A DNA stretch of 64,000 nt from Gari tellinella (lineage: Eukaryota > Mollusca > Bivalvia > Cardiida > Psammobiidae). The stretch is taken from positions 48,730,216 to 48,794,215 of the forward strand of contig OV277868.1 in assembly GCA_922989275.2 (NCBI GenBank). The letters are read 5' to 3'. Below the pieces are notes generated by a model, which did not search any database, was not told the DNA's origin, and worked only from the letters and a program-made list of their open reading frames with translations. Position 1 is the stretch's first letter. Every line of letters begins with the position of its first letter. Positions 43,911 through 53,446 of the stretch are shown in pieces. The position numbers were made by a program, and so were the translations under genes.

Positions 43911-44370
43911 CTTGTTGAAAAGGACATTTTGTGTGTTTGTATGTTATCTACATGTATGAACATTGTAGTAAATAAAGGTTACAAATTCATTGACTTATTC
44001 CCTGGAGTAGAGGGTCAAGGTGCCCATTATCTTCAACTGTCATGTAATAACCAGTGGATTGTCTCTGTGGAAATGTTACATAATCTAACGACCTCCCAGC
44101 CGGATGGCAACAGAGTTTATTGCTTTTTAGGATGGGCTTTACATGCATGGTTTCAATAGGATGTCTTATCTATTGAGGCTGTACATTTAAAAAGAACTAT
44201 ATAAAATAAAAGTAATATTTTATTGCTGTTAATTCAAACTTTCGGAAATAATAAGAAAATATTTCATACATTATAATAATGCACTAGTTGCAAAAAAAGC
44301 AATGTCTTAAAATAAGCCCTTTATTCAGATAATTATTCTGTTGCACTTTTAGGTAAAAGCTCTATAATAC
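43911..44370. other. No gene recognised
   Basis: A 76-codon plus-strand ORF at 43929-44159 (..DLFPGVEGQGAHYLQLSC..) has no family I recognise and no splice context. Confidence 0.4.
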
Positions 44371-44463
44371 AGGTGGCTGCTTAATGCAGTATGAAAGTCA
44401 TGCAGAAAGCTCCTTGAAGGTTTTCATGCGTGACTTGCAATCTACATTCCACAACCACCTGTA
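44371..44463. repeat. F-type hairpin with its foot used by a family A MITE
   Basis: TACAGGTGGCTGCTTAATGC at the left and CCACAACCACCTGTATTAA at the right; the right foot supplies the TTAA of the next element. Confidence 0.55.
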
Positions 44464-44694
44464 TTAACCCATTACCCCATAAATACGCCTGTTTACGCCT
44501 CTTCTTTAGTGGAGAAAATAGTTCCAATTTATACATGATAAGATCTATTTTCTTTATTCTAGCAGATGGTAGCGTAAGCAGGCTGAAAGTAAAGCAGAAT
44601 GCGCCTTAAGGCGCGCATTCTGCTTTACTTTCAACCTGCTTTAAGTGGTCACCAATTTTGAAAACTAGAATCAGGCTATGGGGTAATGGGTTAC
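44464..44694 (+). mobile_element. Family A MITE
   Basis: TTAACCCATTACCCCATAAAT to TGGGGTAATGGGTTAC; core 1 hairpin with tip GCGCCTTAAGGCGCGC. Confidence 0.85.
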
Positions 44695-44734
44695 AGGCCA
44701 AACCCGTGGTATAGTCGTTGAAGTGAGGATTAGC

Positions 44735-44805
44735 AATGCAAAAGGTGTAGATCCAGTTGAAAGGCCATTTGATGGACTCATTTGGATCCAAATTTTTTTG
44801 ACATT
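44735..44805. repeat. Degraded core 2 hairpin
   Basis: AAAGGTGTAGATCCAGTTGA and CATTTGGATCCAAATTTTTTTG. Confidence 0.45.
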
Positions 44806-45029
44806 TAGTGTTTTAAAAATAAACTCCAATAAAATCCACAGCGATGTGTCACTTTTTAACCAATTTCTCGATTGAACAATATTTTTCGTCTGATCAGGGT
44901 CTGCTCTGCTTTAATATATATATCCGATTCTTCACTGTTTGCTGTGTAAATAAAATCCTTTGTTTTTATTTTTCAATAGAACAATCAGTCAATTATTCAG
45001 AATGGGTGGAGTATTGACCAGAGAAATGG

Positions 45030-45284
45030 TTAATAGCCTGAACCAGTACCCTCAGCCTTAATCACAGCTGGAATCATTTTATACAAATGGTCAATGTATC
45101 TGTTGCAAATCTCTGGAGTCACAGTTCTCCAAAACTTCAAAATGCCTTCAACAAGTTGCGCTTGATTTCGGGTTTTTTTGTTTTTCCTAATATAATGTTT
45201 CAAATTTGCCCACATATTGTCAATTGGATTCATGTCTGGTGATTCTGGAGCAGTGATCCAGTGGTTAATTCCATGTTCAGCCAT
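45030..45284 (-). pseudogene. C-terminal fragment of a Tc1/mariner-type transposase
   Basis: Eighty-four codons ending at TAG. GINHWITAPESPDMNPIDNM is the block around the third catalytic acid of Tc1-like DDE transposases (W..SPD.NPIEN), followed by LKHYIRK and LVEGILKFWRTVTPEICNRY with the usual ending HLYKMIPAVI. Upstream is cut by the family A copy at 45293, so the DNA-binding and first two acidic residues are absent. The acid after NPI is D instead of the common E. Confidence 0.8.
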
Positions 45285-45292
45285 GAATGATT

Positions 45293-45540
45293 TTTATCCC
45301 ATAGCCTGTTTCTATTTTGGAAAAGAGTTGACCACTTAAGGCAGGTTGGAAGTTAAGTAGAATGCACCTTAAGGTGCATTCTGCATTACTTTCAGTCTGC
45401 TTTCAGCTATCATCTGCTAGAATATAGAAAACATATTTCTTATGATTCTTATTTGTAACAGCATAAATTAGATTTTTTTCCTTCAGTGGATAAATAAATT
45501 AAAGGCATAAAAAGGTATATTTATTGGGTAATGGGTTTAA
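45293..45540 (-). mobile_element. Family A MITE inside the transposase remnant
   Basis: TATCCCATAGCCTGTTTCT at the left (outer bases eroded) to TGGGTAATGGGTTTAA; tip GCACCTTAAGGTGC. Confidence 0.8.
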
Positions 45541-45584
45541 AGTTTTAATTTCTGTTTACCATCAATACATCATCCCCCCAAACA

Positions 45585-45808
45585 ATGCAGAAAAACTGCA
45601 GCTCTAAAATAAAGCTGTTGTCATTCCCCAGTGCACTGCTAGTTACCTGGTTTAAACTGATAGTTTGTTATTGAAATCTCAGTGCACTATCAGTGCACTG
45701 TCAGTGCACTGTCAGTGCAAAATTAGTTTACTCTCAGTGCACTGTCAGTTTAAACCCAGTGCACTGGCAGTGCACTGGGGTGTATAGTTTAGCTTAAACA
45801 GTACTGTA
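45585..45808 (-). repeat. Right inverted end with CAGTGCACTG array
   Basis: Mirror image of 40515-40745: GAACTGCAGCTCTAAAA inside, AGCTTAAACAGTACTGTA outside; six exact CAGTGCACTG units between 45629 and 45778. Confidence 0.85.
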
Positions 45809-46022
45809 TCTGGAGCCCTGGTCAAGGTCAACTATCATTTCTTTACATGTTCTTACTTATTGGAAGAAGGCCAGTTTAAACAACCATCAAACTGCTCTCC
45901 AGTTTGATCTCAATTATAGTTTAATTTTTAAGATTGGTAAAAGGAACTTGGCAGAGGTTTTAGATTGTTGTGTTGAGGAAAAAGTGTCTCCGGATGTACA
46001 ATTTTTGAATAAGAGAATCAGT

Positions 46023-46326
46023 TTAACCCTTTACTCCATGGATACACATTTTATGCATTTAACCCATTACCCCATAGCCTGTTTCTAGTTTTGAATACTG
46101 ATGACCACTTAAAGCAGGTTGAAAGTAAAGCAGAATGCGCCTTAAGGCGCATTCTGCTTTACTTTCAGCCTGCTTTAAGCTACCATCTGCTATGACATAC
46201 AAAATAGTTCTTATGGTACATGCTCATGACTGTATAAATTGGAACTATTTTCTTCAGGGTGGGAATAAATGAAATGTGCTAAAAGGCGCATCTATCAGGG
46301 AAAGGGTTAATTTATTCCTCCACTGT
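46023..46326 (+). mobile_element. Older family A copy split by a younger one
   Basis: TTAACCCTTTACTCCATGGAT..GCATTTAA before 46062 and TTAATTTATTCCTCCACTG after 46307; together they rebuild the first 60 bp of family A, then the older copy is truncated. Confidence 0.8.
46059..46310 (-). mobile_element. Family A MITE inserted in family A
   Basis: TTAACCCATTACCCCATAGCC to CAGGGAAAGGGTTAA with both TTAA copies; tip GCGCCTTAAGGCGC. Confidence 0.9.
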
Positions 46327-46972
46327 CTAGACTTGATAAATTATAAAACTCACTTGTGCCAAACAAATCCATGTTTTGACTTTGAAATTTTTGTATGTTC
46401 AACTTAAAGACATCTCCTGACAACTCTTCGGTCATAACGCCTTGCCAGACAATTTCCTTGCAAAAAGCATGGGTCTTGAGGACATGTCGGTAGCAAAGAA
46501 CCATTGCAGCGTCTCATGTGAGACCCGACCTTTATATTTGATAGTTTGGTTAGAAATAACCATTGAAAAGCACTAGAGCATGAATATAATCTGGGCCTCA
46601 CCAGGTAAACTGAGATTGGTATACCCGCTGGCAACTTGTGCTGCACGCTTTGACAGTTACATTCACACCTATCGAGAACAATGGGGGAATCCATCAATGG
46701 ACTGAGGAAATATCTTTAACCCAGTTCAAATTACAAAAATTCATCTATAAAAATATTTACGGTTAGTTTGTCTTCAGTTCCAAGTTATCGCAACTCCACT
46801 GTATATGGTGATTTTATTTTTTTATACGACAGATTTAACGATAAATCTACAACTTCTATCACGATTAGTGACATTGTAATTAATCTTCCTTTATTGATAG
46901 TCGGTATAGATTTTAGGTCAATTTCATCTAACGTTCTTGAACCATAATCACAGCGATTACATGAACATAGAT
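46327..46972. other. No gene recognised; family G fragment
   Basis: 46360-46405 resembles a worn family G arm. Overlapping minus-strand ORFs of 65 and 97 codons (46307-46697) are cysteine-rich in places but match no family I know and overlap each other in different frames. Confidence 0.45.
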
Positions 46973-47396
46973 TAAACCTTTTTCATGCTGAAATTTTCCC
47001 TAAAAATGACTAGTTTAAGTTGATGTTCAGGAAGGTTTTTAGAGATTTTTTCAGAATAAATACAAGTACAGCAAACAGTGAAGACGCTGATCAGAAGGAC
47101 CTTTAACCCATTACCCCTTAAATACGCCCTTTTATGCCTTTTAATCTATTCCTACACTAAGGAAAATAGTTCCATTTTATAAAGTAATAAATATGTATCT
47201 TAAGAAATATTGTCTATATTCTAGCAGATGGTAGCTTAAAGCAGGCTGAATTTAGTACTTTCAACCTGCTTTAAGTGCTAACCTTTTTTCAAAACTAGGA
47301 ACAAGCCATGGGGAAATGGGTTATGGAGCCCTCTGATCAGGGTCTATACTGTTAGCATAATATAAAATACTGGTTCCCAGCATAGAAAGCATAAAA
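46973..47396. mobile_element. Family C MITE with a family A MITE in its hairpin tip
   Basis: AACCTTTTTCATGCTGAAA to CCCAGCATAGAAAGCATAAA. Arms AACAGTGAAGACGCTGATCAG and TCTGATCAGGGTCTATACTG lie on either side of 47103-47324, which entered at the tip TTAA (GGACCTTTAAGGAGCC). Confidence 0.75.
47103..47324 (+). mobile_element. Family A MITE in a family C hairpin tip
   Basis: TTAACCCATTACCCCTTAAAT to TGGGGAAATGGGTTAT; its own hairpin is shortened (GCAGGCTGAATTTAGTACTTTC). Confidence 0.85.
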
Positions 47397-47626
47397 ACGT
47401 GGGAATTACTACTCAATACAATCGCAAAAAGACTGGATCCAGCTCAGGTCCTAACAAAAACAAGAACTGATCCAATAAACTGATCCAATATCTAACTTAT
47501 TTGCCAGGCTTTGATAACATTTTTGAAAATGTAGAAATATTGGTGTTGTTTCAATTTCTGTACACTACATTTTTAAAACAGTTCATATTTATGTTATCCT
47601 TTAAAATCTTAAAAAGATTGCTTGCA

Positions 47627-47697
47627 GTAGCCAATGGTCTGGATCATGATCAAATGCCGAGTCACTTAGCATCTGATCATGATCCAAACTGTTTGAC
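47627..47697. repeat. Core 2 hairpin (family B remnant)
   Basis: GTCTGGATCATGATCAAATG with tip CCGAGTCACTTAGC and right arm ATCATGATCCAAACTGTTTG. Confidence 0.6.
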
Positions 47698-47747
47698 TAT
47701 TGAACTGACTATTTTTTCTATTTGAAACTCCAAACATAAAATCTAAA

Positions 47748-47930
47748 TACAGTAGAAACTTGATAATTCGAGCACACTTTAGTTCCAACATACCTATATT
47801 TCAAAGTTAAAATGTGGCTTATAGCTACGTTTTAACTTTAAAATACGGTTATGTTTGACTTATGAAACTCAACAATTAAATACTGGTAAGGTCGATTTCA
47901 GCAAGTTCGAAGTATCGAGTTTCGATTGTA
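47748..47930. mobile_element. Family G MITE
   Basis: TACAGTAGAAACTTGATAATTC to GTATCGAGTTTCGATTGTA; core 4 hairpin with tip TGTGGCTTATAGCTACG. Confidence 0.7.
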
Positions 47931-47990
47931 TACAAAAATTTAACAGGTAACCCTTATATGTTTGGTATTGTATATCTGAGAAAGCCCACT

Positions 47991-48215
47991 TTAACTCTTT
48001 GCATGCTGGGTAATTTTTTTCGTCTGCAACATTCGTCGTCTGCTACTGTTCTAAAATAAGCATTTTCAAAATTTCTTTTAAATTCAGGGTCAGAATGGCA
48101 AACAGTTTGGATCCTGATGAGACGCCGCATTACGCAGCGTCTCATCTGGATCCAAACTGTTTGCAAAGATAATAACTGTGGCCGATATATCCGCCGCTAG
48201 TGTGCAAAGAGTTAA
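47991..48215. mobile_element. Family B MITE, best-preserved copy
   Basis: TTAACTCTTTGCATGCTGGG to GCTAGTGTGCAAAGAGTTAA with both TTAA copies; hairpin ~48098-48164 CAGTTTGGATCCTGATGAGA, tip CGCCGCATTACGCAGCG; TCGTCTGCAACATTCGTCGTC near the left end. Confidence 0.9.
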
Positions 48216-48485
48216 AGCTACCATAGAAGACTACCATATTGCCTGCTCAGATTTCCTTGTGTAAATTTTTACATATCTGTTCCACAAACGGGCAAAAATG
48301 ATGACAAGCACCCATGACAAATAGCCTGTTGTTATCATTTTATCGTAGTATTAGGTTGGAGCCAGGCCCAGTAGCTAGGTAACAGTTGATGCTGAAAGCT
48401 ATGATTGTTCATGGGGTAATCGTCCTTGTACAGAAAATCTTGCATTAAGTGACTATACAATAAAGGAACCGGGTTGTCTTAAATA
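48216..48485. other. No feature seen
   Basis: Single-copy-looking sequence without ORF or repeat. Confidence 0.4.
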
Positions 48486-48571
48486 CAAGAATTGCTTGAT
48501 GCAGGACAAAACTAATGCAGAAAGCTCCTAAAGGAGCTTTCTGCATTACTTTTATCCTGCATTAAGCAAGA
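48486..48571. repeat. Core 1 hairpin, F type
   Basis: TTGCTTGATGCAGGAC and GTCC-type complement TTATCCTGCATTAAGCAAG with tip AGCTCCTAAAGGAGCT; arms read ACTAATGCAGAA / TTCTGCATTACT, a paired variant of core 1. Confidence 0.65.
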
Positions 48572-48989
48572 ATTAATCATTAGAGATCTGCATAGAACTT
48601 CAAACAAGTGACTGGTTAATTCAAGATTGACTTTGGGTGTTGGGTGTGGTGAGTTGGTGATTCTGTTGGTGAGGCGATGATGTTTAGTGAAGACTCTAGT
48701 CCAAACTCCTAAACCAACCCCCATGCAACCCCATCCCTCTACCCCACATTCCTAATACATTACCACCCTAACCCCAAACCCCCATGCCTGTATCCATTAA
48801 ACACCCTAGGGAATCTCAAGTAAGAAACAGTTAAAAGCTGCATTTTTCAGCATTAAATAAATGATCAGCATCTTCAAGGTACTGGTGGAACAAATTAAAC
48901 AAACTTTTGACTTAATCCAGTCATCTGTCAATGATTAATGACATAGCCGCCTCCAAAACAAACACCATAATTGTGATAAAAAATAATGC
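48572..48989. other. No gene seen
   Basis: C-rich stretch on the plus strand near 48710-48790 (AACCCCATCCCTCTACCCC), otherwise unremarkable. Confidence 0.45.
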
Positions 48990-49235
48990 TTAACCCTTTA
49001 CCTGATAGCCTATTTCTAGTATTGAAGATAGGTGACTACTTAAAGCAGGTTGAAAGTAAAGCAGAATGTGCCTTAAGGCACATTCTGCTTTAATTTCAGC
49101 CTGCTTTAAGCTATCCTGTGTTAGAATATAGAAAATATTGTCTATAACATATATTCATGACTGATAAAATTGGAACTTTTTTCTTCAGCGGAGGAATGAA
49201 TCGTATTCGCTAAAAGACTATGGGGGAATAGGTTA
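48990..49235 (-). mobile_element. Family A MITE
   Basis: TTAACCCTTTACCTGATAGCC to GGGGGAATAGGTTAA; tip TGTGCCTTAAGGCACA. Confidence 0.85.
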
Positions 49236-49329
49236 ACTGGTTCTGAACTGACATTAATACAAGAAGCTGGCTAAAAACGTATACAGTGTCCAATACATAA
49301 ATGACCATGGCAATAGAAAAGCTTGCATG

Positions 49330-49664
49330 TACAGTGCTCCCTCCCTACAATGGCCCTCCCTATAACAACTCCCTCCTTACAACAATGCTTTACACTGTTC
49401 CCCAAACAAGACAGCTTATGTCTAACGTTCTAACTGCTGCAATATCGTCTACTTAAAATTGTTGTCTGCTGTTTTTCTCCATGTTACATATTGGACACTT
49501 GGATGAAACATAATGAAGGGTGGCAAACAGCTTGAATCCAGATCAGGCGCCGTGTAAGCTCTTTGCAAATGTATGCACATTTCCATCCCTATAACAACTC
49601 TCCCAAAACAACACACACAATCTTTATCTCCCATTGGGTGTTGTTGTAGAGAGGGAACACTGTG
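49330..49664. mobile_element. TA-flanked MITE (CAGTGTTCCCTCTC ends)
   Basis: TACAGTGCTCCCTCCCTACAA to TTGTAGAGAGGGAACACTGTG, Tc1/mariner-like. Interior has GTTGTCTGCTG and a half core 2 arm (CAGCTTGAATCCAGATCAGG) without partner. Confidence 0.65.
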
Positions 49665-49799
49665 TCTTTATATACTAAGACGAAAAAGAAACGCAGGCTA
49701 ACCTTTCAAGGTAGTTTTAAATGGTATCATTTAAGCGAATATTCAAAATGCTTGTTTTATGTTGACAACTTATCATTATTGAACTTATTGACAAATAAC

Positions 49800-50180
49800 C
49801 TGTCTCCACTACATAAGTGAAAAGATTTTGGGCGAATGTGCCGCTAACCACGCGCTATGGCGTGCGCGATTTTGAGTGTCAAACGGCAAACCAACGTAAA
49901 GACATCAGACTTGCAGATCGCAGACGCGTAACCAATTCTGTAGAGTGTCGGCATGGATATGTCGACTATGATTGCATAACGTGTTATCAGTGGTTTTGCT
50001 GGCAGTACGGTGGCATTTGCGCAGGTGGGCTCGGTAGATAGTCCTGTCCTAACATGACGTACCGACGTCCCGTTCGCGGTCTGTCTGCAAGGCTTTCCGG
50101 CTCTCGTATACGTCTGACAAGACGTTTGATAGCCGAGAAATGCACCTTGAACTGAACAACAGCCTGTGGTTAGACTCAAC
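49800..50180 (-). pseudogene. Decayed Tc1-like transposase, DNA-binding part
   Basis: In mixed minus-strand frames: IKRLVRRIREPESLADRPRT near 50060-50140, then DTLQNWLRVCDLQV and LYVGLPFDTQNRAR near 49860-49950. These match the helix-turn-helix linker (ADRPRSGRPRVT..) and the second domain (..TVRNRLREAGLRARRPYVGP..) of Tc1-type transposases as I know them. GC-rich relative to the surroundings. At least two frame changes and several stops; the DDE catalytic part is absent. Confidence 0.55.
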
Positions 50181-50478
50181 GCACCAATAGTGGTGCAATA
50201 GCTTGCCCCCTCTGAACTTTGGTTAAGCGTACAAGAGGTTGAAAGCAGTTTTTAAATCCGAAAATAAATGTGTCAACTTCAAACGTACACCACTGACTGA
50301 TTTTGACAATTGAATATCTTGTCATCAAAATTTTACACTGGTATTTTGTATTTTCACACCTTCCCGCGTATGGCGAATTTTAACGAGATTGCGTAATTTT
50401 ATCTACCGGAAATTGTGGACATTAGCCAAGATTTTAAATTTGCCGATTTTTATAAATTTAGACCAAGTAGTAAAAAAA

Positions 50479-51699
50479 CAAGAGGGCCTGAAGGCCCTGA
50501 TATCGCTCACCATTTGTAATGAAGCCTGATAGCTTTACCTTTGAATTTCACCCATTTTATTCTAAATCTATTCAAGTTTGTCGACCTACTCTAGTATAGT
50601 AGAGTACATCAAAGGCAGATAACTAAAGCCTAAAGAATACTGAAATGAAGCCTTTTTCTAGCATTTCAAAGTATATCAAGGGCAGGTAACTATTGCCACA
50701 CTGATTAAATTTCAACAATAATTGCACTCCTTCCAGAACGTATAGCTACATCCTTTGTGTACAAGTATAATCACAATCCATTGAAAACTGTAGTTGCAAG
50801 AGTGTAAACGCAGTAAAATATGGCATTTTCAGCAATTCAAAGGTAGAAATCTCTTGATATATTTGTCCGATTCCAACCATAATCACCCTTTTTCCGAACT
50901 CTTATGGTCATATACAATCTGGGCAAGTTTGAGAGAGCTTGGATAAATATTGTGGCCTCTAGAGCGTAAACACTGTCAAATATATCATTTTCAGCAATTC
51001 AAAGGTATATAACTTTTGACCTATTGATCCGATTACAACCATAAATGAACTCATCCGAGGTCTTATGGAAATATACAATCTGAGTAAGTTTGAGAAAGAT
51101 TGGATAAAATTTGTTTACCTCTAGAGTGTAAACACTGTTAAATATGGCATTTTCAGCAATTTAAAGGTAAATTACTCTTGATCTATTTGTCAGATTTCAA
51201 CCAAAATCGAACTCATCCGAACTCTTATGGTCATATACAATCTGGGCAAGTTTTAGAAAGATTGGATAAATACTGTGGCCTCTAGAGTGTAAACAACGTT
51301 AAATATGGCATTTTCAGCAATTCAAAGGTAGATTACTCTTGATCTATTTGTCCGATTTCAACCAGAATCGAACTCATCTGAACTCTTATAGTCATATACA
51401 ATCTGGGCAAGTTTTAGAAAGATTGGATAAATACTGTGGCCTCTAGAGTGTAAACACTGTTAAATATGGCATTTTCAGCAGTTCAAAGGTAGATAACTCA
51501 TGACCTATTTGTCCGATTTCAACCATAATCGAACTCATCCGAACTCTTATGGCAATATACCATCTGAGCAAGTTTGAAAAAGATTGGATAAATATTGTGG
51601 CCTCTAGAGTGTAAACACTAAAATTGTTGACGCCGGACGCCGGATGCCGGACACTCAAGGATTGCGAAAGCTCAACCTGAGCTAGCTCAGGTGAGCTAA
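50479..51699 (-). mobile_element. Pearl/Helitron-like element P2 with ~162-bp tandem units
   Basis: Begins CAAGAGGGCCTGAAGGCCCTGAT..CGCTCACC and ends CTCAGGTGAGCTA. The unit containing TGTAAACACTGTTAAATATGG recurs at about 50797, 50960, 51123, 51285 and 51447, a ~162-bp period, with the last units most alike. Tandem cores of this length between hairpin ends are typical of bivalve pearl elements. Confidence 0.75.
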
Positions 51700-51746
51700 A
51701 AATTGAATATTTTATGTACCCTGCTTTTCTTTTTCGTCTTAGTATA

Positions 51747-52200
51747 CATGTACACATATTGCTGCATAATGCAGGATAAAAGCAATGCAGAAAGATCATA
51801 CAGGGCTTTTTTTTGCTTTACTTTCATCCTGTCCCCTGTTTTATAAACCAAACATCTTCTTTATGTAGCTAAGCAGACTTATTTGTCATACAGAGACTTT
51901 CTGTTCTATTTTTCTGTCCTAATTTGTTGTTCCAATTTTTCAGTATTCCAAGTCCTTAAAGCCTCCGGGGGTCCAAGACTTAATCTTGATTTATCATTTC
52001 GATTCTAACACTTCCAATTAACCAGGTTAACCACAATTTGCACAGACACAACAGTGCTACATTTCTTGGCGTACGCATTTTCGAAGCCATATGACGTCAC
52101 GCCCGTGCATGTTTTATTGAGAATTTAAACACAGATACGTTCCTTCTTTGTTTATATAGAGGTGTGCGCGATGTGTGTGTTAGAATAGCACATAATTATG
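51747..52200. other. F-type hairpin debris, otherwise no gene
   Basis: 51762-51838 carries TGCTGCATAATGCAGGATAA and TTGCTTTACTTTCATCCTGTC. The rest, with ATGACGTCACG (CREB/ATF-like) at 52092, shows no ORF. Confidence 0.45.
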
Positions 52201-52206
52201 ACTTAC

Positions 52207-52475
52207 CTGTAATCTGAGATCTTTAACCCATTTGTCCCCAGTGGATTCTTCCATATGTATTGGATTAGTCCATTTTTTTATCGAATGAGTGCCTGGTCTA
52301 AATTTTCATTTCCTTTTTTTTCTTTTATATATATTGAAAATCCTATCAGCAAACAGTGTAGACCCTGATCAGACGCCACATTAAGCTGCATCTGATCGGA
52401 GTCTACACTATTTGCCTATGTCCTATATATGGGATTTGGGAATAAAGTAGGTTAATACTTGGTCTGAATTATCAG
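52207..52475 (-). pseudogene. Duplicated exon 3' end interrupted by a MITE
   Basis: On the minus strand CAGACCAAGTATTAA, then a MITE (52223-52455), then TTAAAGATCTCAGATTACAG|GTAAGTC with a good donor at 52206. With the MITE removed, about 35 bp match the 3' end of the exon at 52636-52784, including codon frame (PSI-KDLRLQ against PSINDLRRQ) and donor. Probably a copied exon disabled by a TTAA insertion; homology stops after CAGACCAAG. Confidence 0.5.
52223..52455. mobile_element. TTAA MITE with family C arms and family B tip
   Basis: TTAACCCATTTGTCCCCAGT to GAATAAAGTAGGTTAA with both TTAA copies; hairpin 52350-52416, arms AACAGTGTAGACCCTGATCAG (C type), tip ACGCCACATTAAGCTGCAT (B type). Confidence 0.75.
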
Positions 52476-52635
52476 CCTTATAATGACCAGGTTAATGAAG
52501 AGAAAAAGCAAAGCATTAAGGATCTACAGGAGCTTTTTTGACCAACAATAAGCTGCCATTCTGTCAATAGAGACCCAAAATGTGGAATCAAACAGTTGCA
52601 AGATAACACTAAACTGAAAATACAACTCTGCTTAC

Positions 52636-52784
52636 CTGTCGTCTGAGATCGTTAATACTTGGTCTGGCAGGCATATCTACGTGACTCTTGTCTGGAATAG
52701 AGGCCGGAGTTATCAGGCCGGCCGTCACTGACGCACATCGCTTCACCGTCACTGCGGGTGATTTGTTTGTGAAATTTTCTAGCT
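52636..52784 (-). CDS. Candidate internal coding exon, unrecognised protein
   Basis: 149 bp between an acceptor (TATGTTATTGCAG, ends 52785) and donor (CAG|GTAAGC). One frame is open throughout (phase 1 in, phase 0 out) and reads ENFTNKSPAVTVKRCASVTA, then LITPASIPDKSHVDMPARPS and INDLRRQ; the other two frames contain stops. It is distinctly GC-richer than its surroundings. Serine/proline-rich, no domain recognised, probably a linker region. A partial copy of its 3' end lies 430 bp downstream. The exon at 54473-54515 ends in the phase it needs. Confidence 0.55.
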
Positions 52785-53007
52785 CTGCAATAACATAGAA
52801 ACAATAAGATTTAATCCTACAGTTATCAGTAATAGTTGAATTGTTTTACAGAAAATGTCAGAATTAGTAAACAACAGATTAAAATCTAAATCTGACACTT
52901 TCAATATAAATCCTGCTTTCCTAAAATAGAAATAAACTGATCATTGTATGACAATATTGGGATTATATACTCTGAAAATGAACATGTCAAAGTTTATTAT
53001 AAAGTTC
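52785..53007. other. Putative intron sequence, no feature
   Basis: AT-rich; follows the candidate acceptor on the minus strand. Confidence 0.4.
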
Positions 53008-53254
53008 CTAACTCTTTCAACACCATGGACCTGTTTGAAATATACCCTTTACATTTGCAAACATTGTAGACCCAGATCAGAGGGGTCCTATAGGAGCCCT
53101 CTAATCAGGGTCCACACTGTTTGCTGATTTAAAGCAGTATTTATCAAAATACCCAGAATTCCAAATAGACTGGTTCAAATTTTGGTAATTAAAAAGATCC
53201 ACAAGGGAACTTAATAACCCACAAGAGTTACTGTCTAAGTGTTGAAAAAGTTAA
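53008..53254. mobile_element. Family C MITE (CTCTTTCAACACC ends)
   Basis: CTAACTCTTTCAACACCATG to AAGTGTTGAAAAAGTTAA; core 2 hairpin ~53056-53124 with tip GGGGTCCTATAGGAGCCC. Confidence 0.75.
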
Positions 53255-53446
53255 AGAAAGGAGATCAAATAAAGAGAAATACACAACAGTAGTATATCCT
53301 GATGAGATAGATTAAGTTTTGAGAATGAAATTGTATTCGTATCATACCCAGTATTCAGAATATCTTAAGATTTAGAAACTCCATATAAAATCTTATTCCA
53401 AAACAGTAGTTCTACCATCATGACAAATATATCATAAAGGTTATAC

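Larger units (their letters stand above)
40332..45827. mobile_element. 5.48-kb element with GTCAAGG duplication and CAGTGCACTG arrays
   Basis: Element 40339-45820, CAGGGCTCCAGAT at the left and ATCTGGAGCCCTG at the right, directly flanked by GTCAAGG (40332-40338 and 45821-45827). Inside the tips are ~230-bp inverted repeats (40515-40745 against 45585-45808) rich in the self-complementary decamer CAGTGCACTG. A 7-bp duplication and CAGGG ends suggest a hAT- or P-like superfamily, unproven. The only protein remnant inside is a Tc1-like fragment, which does not fit these ends, so the element is non-autonomous and has collected later insertions. Confidence 0.8.
49671..51746 (-). mobile_element. 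Tc1-like transposon remnant split by a pearl element
   Basis: Inverted ends TATACTAAGACGAAAAAGAAA (49671 on; the right end matches at 51724-51746 on the other strand). Between them are a degraded transposase N-terminal region (49800-50180), probable 5' flank (50181-50478) and the pearl-like insertion 50479-51699. The C-terminal part of the transposase is missing. Confidence 0.65.

Noticed and set aside
43929..44159. 76-codon ORF as the transposase of the 5.48-kb element
   Set aside because: No catalytic motif, too short, no similarity I recognise.
46404..46697. 97-codon cysteine-containing ORF
   Set aside because: Overlaps another ORF, no recognisable family, no splice context; left as unassigned sequence.
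49844..50179. 111-codon minus-strand ORF as an intact gene
   Set aside because: The recognisable Tc1-like motifs lie in other frames; this frame is a shadow over a decayed transposase.
50797..51620. CRISPR-like array
   Set aside because: Units of ~162 bp repeat without unique spacers between short repeats; this is a pearl tandem core in animal DNA.
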